Shown piece after piece: positions 1 through 8,868 of a stretch of 21,324 bases of DNA. The translations under genes and the position numbers were made by a program. Numbering within the stretch: the stretch's first letter is position 1; each line of letters opens with the position of its first letter. Source of the DNA: a virus; the IMG/VR virus record IMGVR_UViG_3300049448_000018, positions 1 to 21,324 of that record; one strand, 5' to 3'. The notes under the pieces are model-generated. The model had not been told where the DNA came from. It made no database searches and worked only from the letters and a program-made list of their open reading frames with translations.

Positions 1-651
1 GCCTTGGTTCTGGTCGGCGTGGGCGAGCACGCGGCCGATCAAATTCGGCACATTGAAATGCGACCCATCAACCTGACCGTAATAGCCGCCGATGGCGTTC
101 CACAACGCCGTATATGATGAAATAGGAAGAGACTGGCCGTTGCAGATAAGCCAACCAGCCTGCCCGTTTGGCGACGCTGTATATTTATAATCTCCAACAG
201 CGAATAGTGACGCGGTGTTAGTTCCTACCATTATAGCATTAGTTCCGTCGCAATAGACGAGTGTTTCTTGATTTTTCGGGCAAGTAACATAGGCTCCGCC
301 ACCTTGTCCTTGCATGAGGAGGGCGAAATTACCGCTCGTGTAATTCCCTACTATCCACACTCCAGCAACGCCTGTCGGGACAACAATGACCGCGTAGTTG
401 GTCATTGTTCCGGAGACGCCTAGGCGCTTTGGGATGTAGCTGGCGCTGCCGAGGGGGCTACCGACAATCGGCCACGTCGGCGTCAGCATAATTCCGCCGC
501 CAGCAAAACCTGTCAGGTTCATCGGCTGCGTTCCGCCCATCGCCATGTCGATCATGTCGAAGTCTTGATTGAGCGGAACGTCCCAGCCAGTGTTGTTGAA
601 CGCAGGCTTGGCGATGCTTTTGTTTGTGGTATAGGTGAAGCTGTTGACCAT
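1..651 (-). CDS. Phage tail-collar fibre protein, C-terminus cut by window edge
   Basis: An open frame of 217 codons runs from ATG 651 off the left edge with no stop. The N-terminus (residues about 10-40, including WDVPLNQDFDMIDMAMGG) resembles the 'plN.nFd.iD' anchor segments common at the start of phage fibre proteins. Residues about 153-212 match the phage tail Collar domain: GWLICNGQSLPISSY, then ALWNAIGGYYG, then FNVPNLIGRVL. Such proteins usually form fibre tips or short tail fibres contacting the host surface. The start is supported by AAGGA about 9 nt upstream, which overlaps the TAA stop of the 800-aa gene (663-665), so translation is probably coupled. The stretch encoding residues about 100-155 is clearly AT-richer than the flanking genes (positions 181-240 are about 37% GC), which may mean exchange of a receptor-contact segment. 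The missing C-terminus could carry the actual receptor-binding part. Confidence 0.9.
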   Translation of the reverse strand, partial: MVNSFTYTTNKSIAKPAFNNTGWDVPLNQDFDMIDMAMGGTQPMNLTGFAGGGIMLTPTWPIVGSPLGSASYIPKRLGVSGTMTNYAVIVVPTGVAGVWIVGNYTSGNFALLMQGQGGGAYVTCPKNQETLVYCDGTNAIMVGTNTASLFAVGDYKYTASPNGQAGWLICNGQSLPISSYTALWNAIGGYYGQVDGSHFNVPNLIGRVLAHADQNQG

Positions 652-662
652 CGCCGGGTTCC

Positions 663-3065
663 TTAAATTGCCGCCTGCGCCATGTTGAGCGCCTTGGCGA
701 TATGCTCGTCCGGCTGGTGCAGCAAGACCGACGTGCGGCCCTTCTCAGCCTTGCGGGCCTTCTCAACCTCGCTGAATAGCCTGTCCACCAGATGTTGATG
801 TCCGCTCACCGCGCCGCCGCGCTGATATTCAGGATTCACTTCTTCCGTTTTGCCTGCCTGATATGCCGGGATGGCATATGGCGCGGCTTTTCCGGGCAGA
901 CCGGCGGCTCGACTCGCCAGACCTCTTGGAGCCTTGGTGGCGGCGTCATGAACATACTGCCTCACGGTGGCTGGATGAGACATGGCGGCTTCCGGAGCGA
1001 TGCGTTTTGCCTCTCGCCTGATCTTGGCGTCCTTTAGAAGCTCAAAACCTTTTCTTCCCATCGCGCCAGCCGCGCCAGCGGCGAGTCCGGTTAAAGGCAG
1101 GCCGTGCATAAGCGCGATAGCCTCGCCAATTCCTCCGGCCCCAATGCCCCACTTCCCAGCCTCGTGCTTGACTGTAGGAGAAAGGACGCCTTCAGATGCT
1201 GGCGCTTTGGTTTTGATCAGCTTTTGCAAAATGTCGGAATGGTTCTTGATGTGATTGAAAACAGGCTCTCCGAGAACATTCTTCACATGCTTTGCGACGT
1301 TTGGATCGTTCAGCAATTTCGCCACGCCAGCCGGGCCGTCCTTGGTGGCGATGTCGTGCATATGCCCAAGCATGCCCTCGCGAAACAGCGATTTCTGCTC
1401 CGGGGTCATGGAAGAATAATTGATATTCATGTCGGGGACGTTGAACGCCTTTTTCGCCAGCCCCATGGAATTATGACCGGCCTCGATGGCGTTTGAGGCT
1501 CCGAATGTTTCAGCCGCAGCGTTGCGTGCTGTTTGATATTCGGGGATGGCGGCGTCCATCTGGTTGAGCAGGCGCTCTTTCACGCCCATCAATTGGCTGA
1601 TGACAGGCTTGTCCGCGCTCCTGACGGCGTTCTGGATCTGGTTGTCTAGATTCATCTTCACGTTGTGCCAGAAATTCAGATTTCCGCCGACTGCCGGTGT
1701 TCCCGGAATCGTCTTCATCACCGGCTTTCCGTCCGGACCTATGATGGATGACGGAACTTGTGTGTCTGGCGTCGCCGCGCTTCTCGGAATGATCTTCCTC
1801 GATTGATCGGGCAGGCCGGTGGCCTTGTCGATGGGGAGAACCTCTTTCGCGGCCTCCTCCGCCTTGGTGATTGCGTCTCTCAGCGCCGGGCTGTTATCCG
1901 CGAGATCGTGCAGTCCCTGATGCGACATATCAGCGGCATTCGGGTGGGCGCGCGCGGCGCCGTAGTTGGCGCTGTTCTGGATGTCGCCCTGAGCTTCGAT
2001 AGCCGCCTGCCTCGATGCTGAATCCAGCGGTCGGCCGTTCAGCCCCTCGATGTGGTCGCCGACGATCTGCTTGGCGTTTGCCGCTCGATCAGCCATATCC
2101 GACGCCATCTTGTCAGCCACGACGCGCGCGTCTGGCGAATTAGCCGCAGCCTGATCGAAAGCCTTCCGCCCTTTTGGCCCGGCGATGTCGTACATCGTCG
2201 GCTCTAGGCCGACGCTGTGAGCCATGTCGATTTCCGCTTGGCTTAAATTGCTGGCGCTTCCACGAACCTCAGAGCCTACATTTTTGCCGAATGTATTGGC
2301 TCCGGACGCTGCCGCCGCGCCCCTCCCAGTTACCGCCTTGAGCCCCATGGGCGCAGCCACGGCGCCAGCGACATGCGCTGCGGTCTTCATCCACTCCGGA
2401 GTTCCTTCGAGGTGCTCAGGGATATAGCCGAGCCCCTCAGACCCGACGCCAGAGACAGCACCGGTCTTTATCGCCTGCCCTACCTTTGCGGCCCTCTGCG
2501 CGGCGGTGAGCGCCTGCGCGCCGCGCACGCCCGCGCTGGCGGCTCCAGCAGCCTCGCCAAGGCCGCCGGTCAGGGCTGCGCCGGTCGCGAAGCGTGTGGC
2601 TCCGCCAGCGAGAGTTCCGGGCAATGTCTGCGATTCGTAGGAAGACAATCCGGTCGGATCATATTTCTGGAGCCCGGCCTCCGCGCCTTTCATAGTAGGC
2701 ACCCATACGCCGCCGACCTTGATCCAGTTTTCATCCGGGCTGTACTCGTGGCCCTCGCCGCCGAGCTTTTTCTCCAGCCATCCTTCCGCCTGCAATGCAG
2801 CGCCGGGCAGGCCAGCGATGTCCGCTCCGCCCTTCAACACGCCGCTGCCTGCGGACTTCGCGATATCCATCGCATAGCCGTGTTGCGGCTCCGCGCCCGA
2901 TTGGGCTGTCTTGGCTGCGGGAGTCTCGTCCTCGCTGTCGAGATCCGGAGCGGGCGCGTTGACGTTCGAGGCGACCGGGGCGGCAGGGCGAGCGCCTTTT
3001 CTCGGAGGAGCCGCAACCACAGGCGCCTCGCTATCGAGGTCTGGGGCCGGATCGTTGACACCCAT
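663..3065 (-). CDS. 800-aa internal virion / DNA-ejection-type protein
   Basis: Complete frame from ATG 3065 to TAA, with GGGAGAA at 3071-3077 as ribosome-binding site inside the end of the preceding gene (2-nt gap). The N-terminus has two copies of an acidic APDLDSE-type segment (residues about 5-13 and 37-45). Gly/Ala-rich, weakly hydrophobic segments lie near residues 75-93, 156-180, 228-247 and 638-672. The middle is rich in Ala, Asn and helix formers. The last 55 residues (about 745-800, RGGAVSGHQHLVDRLF, then a Lys/Glu-rich helix, then PDEHIAKALNMAQ) match a C-terminal motif I recognise from large virion proteins of alphaproteobacterial podoviruses. Size, composition and position next to a giant lysozyme-bearing protein suggest a core protein injected with DNA, like T7 gp15 or P22 gp16/gp20. 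This function is inferred from context; I see no catalytic motif. Confidence 0.8.
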   Translation of the reverse strand: MGVNDPAPDLDSEAPVVAAPPRKGARPAAPVASNVNAPAPDLDSEDETPAAKTAQSGAEPQHGYAMDIAKSAGSGVLKGGADIAGLPGAALQAEGWLEKKLGGEGHEYSPDENWIKVGGVWVPTMKGAEAGLQKYDPTGLSSYESQTLPGTLAGGATRFATGAALTGGLGEAAGAASAGVRGAQALTAAQRAAKVGQAIKTGAVSGVGSEGLGYIPEHLEGTPEWMKTAAHVAGAVAAPMGLKAVTGRGAAAASGANTFGKNVGSEVRGSASNLSQAEIDMAHSVGLEPTMYDIAGPKGRKAFDQAAANSPDARVVADKMASDMADRAANAKQIVGDHIEGLNGRPLDSASRQAAIEAQGDIQNSANYGAARAHPNAADMSHQGLHDLADNSPALRDAITKAEEAAKEVLPIDKATGLPDQSRKIIPRSAATPDTQVPSSIIGPDGKPVMKTIPGTPAVGGNLNFWHNVKMNLDNQIQNAVRSADKPVISQLMGVKERLLNQMDAAIPEYQTARNAAAETFGASNAIEAGHNSMGLAKKAFNVPDMNINYSSMTPEQKSLFREGMLGHMHDIATKDGPAGVAKLLNDPNVAKHVKNVLGEPVFNHIKNHSDILQKLIKTKAPASEGVLSPTVKHEAGKWGIGAGGIGEAIALMHGLPLTGLAAGAAGAMGRKGFELLKDAKIRREAKRIAPEAAMSHPATVRQYVHDAATKAPRGLASRAAGLPGKAAPYAIPAYQAGKTEEVNPEYQRGGAVSGHQHLVDRLFSEVEKARKAEKGRTSVLLHQPDEHIAKALNMAQAAI

Positions 3066-3067
3066 CT

Positions 3068-6000
3068 TTATTCTCCCGTGAACACGCGGCCAAATCCCGG
3101 AACATATTTAGTCTTCCGGCCTTCGTGGTTGCCAAAAACGCTATCGCTCCATGCCTTGCTCTCTTTTGGAGTTTTTGGAGCATGAAGGATATATTCAGCC
3201 ACCTTCTCAGGATGCCTTTCAAGCAACTTTGAGAGATGTTCTTTCATTAAGCTGTAATTTCCTTCTGGATTGTCTTTAGCAAATCGGTCGGAAGCTCCAT
3301 AGAAACTTCCTCTGTTCTCAGACCCATACTTGGTATAGAACGCCTTTTTGTCTCTGTTCTTTGTATCTTCCACGATAGAACTGGCAACCAAATCGGCAAC
3401 GGTCTTTCCCTGTTGAGAGGGATTTGGGTTAGCGACCTGTCTCATCGCGTTGAACATATCGTTGGTGGGATGACCCGCTGTTTGCTGCTGCGCCTGTATG
3501 GTCGAGAGCTTTTCCATTAGCTGGTGATCAGAGATGGTCTTTTGGGCCTTTTCACTGATGCCGCCTCCCCAAAGCGTCGGAGCGCTATTGATCAGTTCAA
3601 AAATATCCCGGCGCGTGCTTTCTCCGAGTCCAGTCCTCATCCAGCCTCTATTCTGAAGGACATCAGACGACACCTTCATCATCTTCTGCTGCAATCCGGC
3701 GCGAGTTTGCGCGTCATTGGCGGCCTGATCGACCTTCTTAAAATCAGCGTCTCCCTGATCGGTATACACCTTCTGAGTCGGGTCGAACCGATTATAGCGA
3801 TGCGACGCGGTGCTGGTGTCGCCAGAGTAATTCACCCCCTGACGATCAATCTCCACAGCCGGAGGCGGGGGAGGAGCCTCAACCCCACTTGTCCTGCCTG
3901 TAATGGCTGCGGCGCCAACACCGGCTCCGCCAGCCCCGCCAGCACCCGTCTCGCGAGCCTCTCTGGCTGTTTCGATTTGAGCCCCGGCGCCAACAGGTTT
4001 TTCTTCGGCCCCAGCAGCGGGAGCGGGAGCGGGAGTCCCAGCGCCAGCCACGGCAGGAACAGGAGCGGGAGCCCCGGCTCCGCCCGGCGCTACGGCGCCC
4101 GGTGCGACTGGGTGGCCGCTGAAGACCTGTTGACCATTCGGTCCCATAACAGGCGGATTGACGGCTGGGACGCCGGGCGACGCCCCGGTGTTCGCGGTGC
4201 CGACTTGCGGCGGAGAGACAAATTGAGGCGCGGTGCCTTTCCGCTGCATTTCCTCGTATTGTCCGACCGGGATTGGCTGCATGGCTCCCGTCTTTTCGTC
4301 GCGCGTCCAATAAACCTGACCCATGGTTCCAAAGGTCGATGTCATCGCCTTGCGCTGGTTGTCGATCATTCGGTTGGCGGTGTCCTGATCTAGGTTGCCC
4401 TGCTGCGCATTCGTGTAAGCAGTGTGGGCGGCCACGTTCTGGATATTGGCCTGATCGGCCTGCTGCTTGCCGTAAGCCTGCGCGCCGCCGCCGAGGCCTT
4501 GCAGGACTGCGGAGCCGAGGTAACGCGAATTGCTCGACGCCATCGTGCCTAGGCCGGTCAGGAGAGGAATCATCCAGTTTTGGTTCTGTCCAAACCAATT
4601 TCCGGCCTGTTGGCCCCAGTTCTGGTCGCCGCCCTTCCCGCCCTGACCTTGATCGGCCGCATTGGCTTGGAAATTACGCTGGCCTTTTCCGCCACCGCCA
4701 CCGCCACCTAAAATGTTGCCGACCGCGTCAAAGCCGCCCCTGACGGCGCTGCCGAGGCTTTCGGCGCCGCTCTTGACCGTGCTGCCGACATTTTCAGCGC
4801 TGGTGGCGAGATCTCGCCCGGCGCGCCTGACCACGCGGCCAGCCTGATCGACGAAAGATCCGTTCATGCCTTGGGTAAACTTGGCGGCATATCCGCGCGC
4901 GGTCGTCCCAAGTTGGTCGCTTCTGTTTCCGGCGGTGCTCAGGGGATGTCCGGTAAACCAAACTGACGCCGCGTCTTGCGGACTTCCATATTTCTTCACG
5001 TCGCGCGCGAAGCGGAAGTCGAAGATCTTGTCCTGCAAATCCGGGCGAGCGAGAAGCTGTTGCGGCGTGAGCGAATAGCCAAGAGCCTCCTTCGACCATG
5101 ACGGAATATTCCGGCCCATCATCTGATAGGCGCCATAGGCGCGGTCGCCCCTATACATGCCTTTGGTGATCACCGGACCCAAGATCGTATAGTTGCCGCC
5201 ATTGCTCTCGACGTGCTTGATGCCGCGACGCCACGATTCAGCCTCGTCGCTGGCCGGAGCCGCCGACTGCGGAGCAACGGCCGGAGCGGTCTTGGCTTCG
5301 GGTGCAACCGGCTTGGATTCAGGAGGGACAACGCCGCCAGCAGGCGCGACCGGCGCTGCGACTTCGGGCTTTTGCGCCTTGGCGGCAGACTCGTCCGCAT
5401 ATTCCTGCGCGCTTTTTCCTTCCTCTTTCCTCGCTTCCGGGCCTCGCGTCCAGACGCCGTTTTTGTTCGTGTACTGGACGCCATCCTTATAATAATTTTC
5501 GTCATAGACCCCGCCAGCGTCATTGACGAAGTGGCCGCTGGCGTCCTTGTGCAGCCCCGGAGGCAGAACGCCAGCGCCAAGGGGGACGCTGACATCGAGA
5601 GGAGTTTTTGCAACCGGAGCGACCACACCGGTCGGAGCGACAGGCGCGGTTTTGACTGGCTCGACAGGCGCAGCCGCCTTGACAGGCGCGACCACGCCGG
5701 TCGGAGCAACGGGCGCAGTCTTGACAGGCTCGACCTTTACCGGCTCAACAGGCTCTACCTTGGCAGGAGGAACGACGCCGGTCGCTTCCGGAACTTTTGC
5801 CGGAATGTCGGCAGGCTTCAGCCGGGGCTGATTTTCAATGCCGCTGAAGCTCTCCAAGGCGATAGGTTCGCCCTCGCCAGCAGAGGAAGTCTCGGCCGTG
5901 AATTCGCGCGGATTCGGATGCGCGGAAGCGGCTTGGGCAAGCGTCTTCGGGCGAACCGGCGGCGCGCGCGGGCTTTCAGGAAGATTTTTGTTGTCGATCA

Positions 6001-8863
6001 CATTCCCTTCGGAATCGACATCTTGGAAGGGGCCATTGCCCATGCCTGTATGAACCAGACCAGCGGGTTTAACGGGCGGCAGAGGCGCATCTCTCAGATT
6101 GGGGCGCTCAGGCTCAGAGACTAGATCCTTGGGCGCTGGCGGGCCTCCCTCGTCCTCCGGGAGGCCGGGAAGATCCGACTGAAGGGCGCCGCCGTCATCG
6201 CGATAGATCCGGCCGCCATCGGCGCGGCCCCAGTTTTCGAAAAAGTCGCCGTGATAACCGGGCTGGAGTTTTTCTCCACCTTCCGGAGCCGCCATCATCA
6301 TGATGGGCTGGCGGCCTCGCGGTTGCTCTGCTCTGGCCTGCACCTCGCGCGGAGCCACACCAGTCGCCTTGTGCGGGCGCTCAGGCATGTCCGTGGCGAC
6401 AGCGCGTTCATGGGGCTGGGCGGCGACCAGCCCGGCCGGACGCGGCGGAGGCAATGGCGCGGGGGTTTCTTTTGCACCATATGGCGCCCATGCGCCACCG
6501 GGTCCACGCGGGTCAAGATCATCGTTGGGAGCATGCTGCTCTGCTGGAGGAATGTATTTAAGATCGCCGCCGCCCCACAGGTTATCCCACCAGCTACGCT
6601 CTGGCGTTCCGGAATTCTGAGGAGCCGCCGGAGCCGCCACAGAATCGGGAGGGCCGCCTTCATCTGGCGGCAGGCCGGGAAGATCGGATTTAAGTTCGCC
6701 GCCGTCCTCGCGCCTGCGGCGGCCAGCGAGGCCGCCAGTGCCGAGAAACATCGTCGCGAGTCCGGCGATTCCCTTGATCGCGCCAAGCGCATCGCTGGCT
6801 CCGCTGCCGCCGCTGCTGGGCGGAGGCTTGGGCGCCATGGCGTCTTCTTCTTTTTTGTCTTCGCGCCAGCTTTGATCGACCGGGATGTCGAGCCCGCCGG
6901 GGCCGGTGTCGCCCTCGTAGGGAGCGTCGCCGCCGCTTTCGAAATGGCTGCGGCCCATCAGGCCGCCGCGACTGCCAAACATCGAGCCGCCATTGGTCGG
7001 GTCGTAATAGCCGCCGGGCGCGCCGTAGACCTTTGCTGAATTCTGCAAGCCGCGCGCCGCCATCATCTGGCCGAAGGGCGTCATGTCCGGCGTGGCGCTG
7101 ATGCCTGCCGAGGCGAGGTTGGCGCGCTGCTGGTCCTGCACATTGTTGGCGCGGACTTGCGCCTGCTGGGCCTCATCGCGGCCCTGCTGATATTCCTTCG
7201 TCTCAGCCAACAGGTTCGACGGGACGGAAGTCTGCACCATTGCCGGGACGCCGGACGGCTGGACTTCGCCATCGGTGGCGTAGCCGTGGCGCGGGATCAG
7301 ACCGCCGCGCGCGTTGTCAAGCTCTGGCGCTGGCGTGTCTGGATTCACAATGGGCGCGGGCGGCGCAGCAGTGGGAACATCCTGCGAAGGCGGAGCGGCT
7401 GGGGTGACAGGAGCATCTTTCTGTGGCGCCGTGTCTTGCGACAAGTTCTTGTTGAGAGCCTGCGCGCCAGCCCAACCCTTCTGGCCGGTATCGACTAGGC
7501 TCTTGGCCTGCTGGCCGAGTTGAGAAACCTGTGACAGGGCGCTTGGCTGCTGACCCGGCGCCTGTGCTGGCTTCAGCGGCTGACGCGGTTGGCCTTGTGA
7601 CGCGGCGGCGAGCCCCTTCTTGGCTTTGCCGGGCAGGCCTGCGGTCACGTCACGCTCTTCGCCTCCGGTAATCGGGGCATATGACTGGGACTGCTGCTTG
7701 AGCAAATCCTGAATATTCGGACCTCCGCCGTCGCCATATCCGCCGCGATCATAGGCCGCGCCCTGATCGAAGTCGGTGACGCTGCCGCCGGAAGATTCGA
7801 TGGGGACGAGGCCGCCGCCGTAGGATCTGGCCGCGCGCTTGTAATCGACGGTTTTGTAGCCGCCCGCGAGGCCCACCGCCTCCGGGTGCTTCTTCTCCAC
7901 CTCGTCGGCCATGAAGCCGAGCCGGGTGAGCTTGTCCGGATCGTCCTTGTAGCTGAAGGAATGAATCGGCAGGCCGTTCTTGGCGGTGCCGATCTTCTTG
8001 ACGTTCTCCTTCAGGCGCCGGTCGGAGAAGAACGGCGCGGGCTGGGTTGTGTTCGTTGTTTGTCCCGACAGCGCGCCGGTCCCCTCCGCGATGTTCGCTA
8101 GGAACGACATCACTTGGAAGGGATAGCTCTGCTGCTGCTGATATTGGTTGTAGAGCGCGCTCTGGCCCGCCTGCTGGGTCTGCTGCTGCATCTGACCCGC
8201 GCCCATCATCGCCTGCGCGCCTGCGAGGCCCGCCTGCTGGGCGTTCATGCCTAGGCCAGCCATCTGCTGGCCGCCCGCCATCTGGCGCTGTAGGTTCGCC
8301 TGCTGGGAGGCATAGTCGAGTTGCTGCTGCTGGCCTGCGGTCTGGAGCGCTGTGTTGTAGCCAGCCTGTAGAACTGGCGCCATTGCATTTCCATATGCCA
8401 GCGCGTTCTGGCCTTGGAGGTTCGCTGCCGCCACGCCTGCTCGATCACCGCCAAAGGCTCCGCTTTTTATTGCGTTTCCCATCTGGCCGGACTGCGCGGT
8501 CTGGGCCTGCTGGTTCATCAGCGCGCCCATTTGGCTTGTCACATTTTGAGTAAATGGGCTCATATATTGATTTATCTGGTCAGCGCCGAGCGCGCCCGGC
8601 GTCGCGGCCCCGGACCCTGCCATCGTCATGTTTCCGGCCTGCTGGAGCCATGGTTGCGCGGCGTTGGCGTACTGGCCTGTCTGCTGGATGCCAGCCTGCT
8701 GCGCGGTGGTGAGCGGCGCGACAAAAGCATTCGGATCAGAAGAGTATTGTTGAAATGGCGTCGCGGCGACGTTTTGAGCTTGAGCGTTGACGCTATTATA
8801 GCGGGCGAGCACCTCTGGAGGTATCGAGACTTGCGAAGATGATTGCTGAGTCTTGCCACCCAT
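3068..8863 (-). CDS. Giant 1931-aa virion protein with internal S74 domain and lytic transglycosylase domain
   Basis: The frame stays open further upstream, but ATG 8863 (GGAG about 9 nt upstream, just after the GNAT stop) begins phage-like sequence, while the extension reads as a shadow of the GNAT gene. Residues 1-275 are Gln/Ala-rich and helical. Residues 279-345 are a short S74 chaperone domain (FFSDRRLKENVKKIG, S280/D281/R283/K285, then LGFMADEVEKKHPEAVGL). Residues 370-1200 are Gly/Pro-rich linkers with repeated GG motifs and PV repeats. Residues 1206-1330 look like a soluble lytic transglycosylase fold: HVESNGGN with candidate catalytic E1219, GAYQ at 1244-1247, and a later ARGYAAKF segment. 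After a poly-Gly run near 1386-1393 comes low-complexity Ala/Pro/Gly sequence, then a charged helical C-domain (about 1680-1931) encoded by AT-richer DNA. The probable role is an ejected virion protein that opens the cell wall during DNA entry. The arrangement, and whether S280 cleaves, are inferred. Confidence 0.85.
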   Translation of the reverse strand: MGGKTQQSSSQVSIPPEVLARYNSVNAQAQNVAATPFQQYSSDPNAFVAPLTTAQQAGIQQTGQYANAAQPWLQQAGNMTMAGSGAATPGALGADQINQYMSPFTQNVTSQMGALMNQQAQTAQSGQMGNAIKSGAFGGDRAGVAAANLQGQNALAYGNAMAPVLQAGYNTALQTAGQQQQLDYASQQANLQRQMAGGQQMAGLGMNAQQAGLAGAQAMMGAGQMQQQTQQAGQSALYNQYQQQQSYPFQVMSFLANIAEGTGALSGQTTNTTQPAPFFSDRRLKENVKKIGTAKNGLPIHSFSYKDDPDKLTRLGFMADEVEKKHPEAVGLAGGYKTVDYKRAARSYGGGLVPIESSGGSVTDFDQGAAYDRGGYGDGGGPNIQDLLKQQSQSYAPITGGEERDVTAGLPGKAKKGLAAASQGQPRQPLKPAQAPGQQPSALSQVSQLGQQAKSLVDTGQKGWAGAQALNKNLSQDTAPQKDAPVTPAAPPSQDVPTAAPPAPIVNPDTPAPELDNARGGLIPRHGYATDGEVQPSGVPAMVQTSVPSNLLAETKEYQQGRDEAQQAQVRANNVQDQQRANLASAGISATPDMTPFGQMMAARGLQNSAKVYGAPGGYYDPTNGGSMFGSRGGLMGRSHFESGGDAPYEGDTGPGGLDIPVDQSWREDKKEEDAMAPKPPPSSGGSGASDALGAIKGIAGLATMFLGTGGLAGRRRREDGGELKSDLPGLPPDEGGPPDSVAAPAAPQNSGTPERSWWDNLWGGGDLKYIPPAEQHAPNDDLDPRGPGGAWAPYGAKETPAPLPPPRPAGLVAAQPHERAVATDMPERPHKATGVAPREVQARAEQPRGRQPIMMMAAPEGGEKLQPGYHGDFFENWGRADGGRIYRDDGGALQSDLPGLPEDEGGPPAPKDLVSEPERPNLRDAPLPPVKPAGLVHTGMGNGPFQDVDSEGNVIDNKNLPESPRAPPVRPKTLAQAASAHPNPREFTAETSSAGEGEPIALESFSGIENQPRLKPADIPAKVPEATGVVPPAKVEPVEPVKVEPVKTAPVAPTGVVAPVKAAAPVEPVKTAPVAPTGVVAPVAKTPLDVSVPLGAGVLPPGLHKDASGHFVNDAGGVYDENYYKDGVQYTNKNGVWTRGPEARKEEGKSAQEYADESAAKAQKPEVAAPVAPAGGVVPPESKPVAPEAKTAPAVAPQSAAPASDEAESWRRGIKHVESNGGNYTILGPVITKGMYRGDRAYGAYQMMGRNIPSWSKEALGYSLTPQQLLARPDLQDKIFDFRFARDVKKYGSPQDAASVWFTGHPLSTAGNRSDQLGTTARGYAAKFTQGMNGSFVDQAGRVVRRAGRDLATSAENVGSTVKSGAESLGSAVRGGFDAVGNILGGGGGGGKGQRNFQANAADQGQGGKGGDQNWGQQAGNWFGQNQNWMIPLLTGLGTMASSNSRYLGSAVLQGLGGGAQAYGKQQADQANIQNVAAHTAYTNAQQGNLDQDTANRMIDNQRKAMTSTFGTMGQVYWTRDEKTGAMQPIPVGQYEEMQRKGTAPQFVSPPQVGTANTGASPGVPAVNPPVMGPNGQQVFSGHPVAPGAVAPGGAGAPAPVPAVAGAGTPAPAPAAGAEEKPVGAGAQIETAREARETGAGGAGGAGVGAAAITGRTSGVEAPPPPPAVEIDRQGVNYSGDTSTASHRYNRFDPTQKVYTDQGDADFKKVDQAANDAQTRAGLQQKMMKVSSDVLQNRGWMRTGLGESTRRDIFELINSAPTLWGGGISEKAQKTISDHQLMEKLSTIQAQQQTAGHPTNDMFNAMRQVANPNPSQQGKTVADLVASSIVEDTKNRDKKAFYTKYGSENRGSFYGASDRFAKDNPEGNYSLMKEHLSKLLERHPEKVAEYILHAPKTPKESKAWSDSVFGNHEGRKTKYVPGFGRVFTGE
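4874..5248 (-). other. Lytic transglycosylase-like (SLT) domain of the 1931-aa protein
   Basis: Residues 1206-1330 contain the E-S-x-G-G pattern (E1219 as proton donor candidate), GAYQMMGRNIPSW at 1244-1256 corresponding to the G-x-x-Q motif of the fold, and a helical end (DAASVWFTGHP, ARGYAAKF). Known virion-bound enzymes of this type (for example T7 gp16) make a local hole in peptidoglycan for DNA entry. The domain family is a good match; the in-virion role is inferred from the host protein. Confidence 0.8.
5612..5725 (-). repeat. PV-rich tandem repeat in the 1931-aa gene
   Basis: VKTAPVAPTGVVAPV occurs at residues 1047-1061 and 1070-1084, a 23-residue (69-bp) period. It is flanked by shorter KVEPVEPVKVEPVK units. 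The DNA copies are nearly identical, so this is a recent local duplication in an extended Pro/Val/Ala linker. Confidence 0.85.
6137..6199 (-). repeat. DGG-SDLPGLP-DEGGPP linear motif, copy 2
   Basis: Residues 889-909 of the 1931-aa protein (DDGGALQSDLPGLPEDEGG, then PP) repeat residues 719-739 exactly 170 residues earlier, with the DNA also similar. Both sit just after positively charged residues in disordered sequence. Confidence 0.85.
6647..6709 (-). repeat. DGG-SDLPGLP-DEGGPP linear motif, copy 1
   Basis: Residues 719-739 (EDGGELKSDLPGLPPDEGG, then PP) directly follow an RRRR cluster. This is the partner of the copy at 6137-6199, 510 bp away. The role is unknown; a docking or processing motif is possible. 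Confidence 0.85.
7829..8029 (-). other. Internal S74 intramolecular-chaperone (autocleavage) domain of the 1931-aa protein
   Basis: Residues 279-345 carry the S-D-x-R-x-K signature (S280 to K285) that starts Peptidase_S74 domains, followed by HSFSYKDDPDKLTRLGFMAD and KKHPEAVGLAGGYKTVDYKR. In characterised members (endosialidase, T5 L-shaped fibre) the chain is cut just before this Ser once the trimer has folded. Here the segment is short, lacks the usual long C-terminal coiled-coil helix, and sits at about 15% of the chain instead of at the end. Confidence 0.75.
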
Positions 8864-8868
8864 TTTAC

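Noticed and set aside
5213-6124. Plus-strand open frame of 303 codons opposite the giant gene
   Set aside because: It is antisense to Pro/Val-rich linker sequence and the product is Arg-rich without domain character; a shadow frame.
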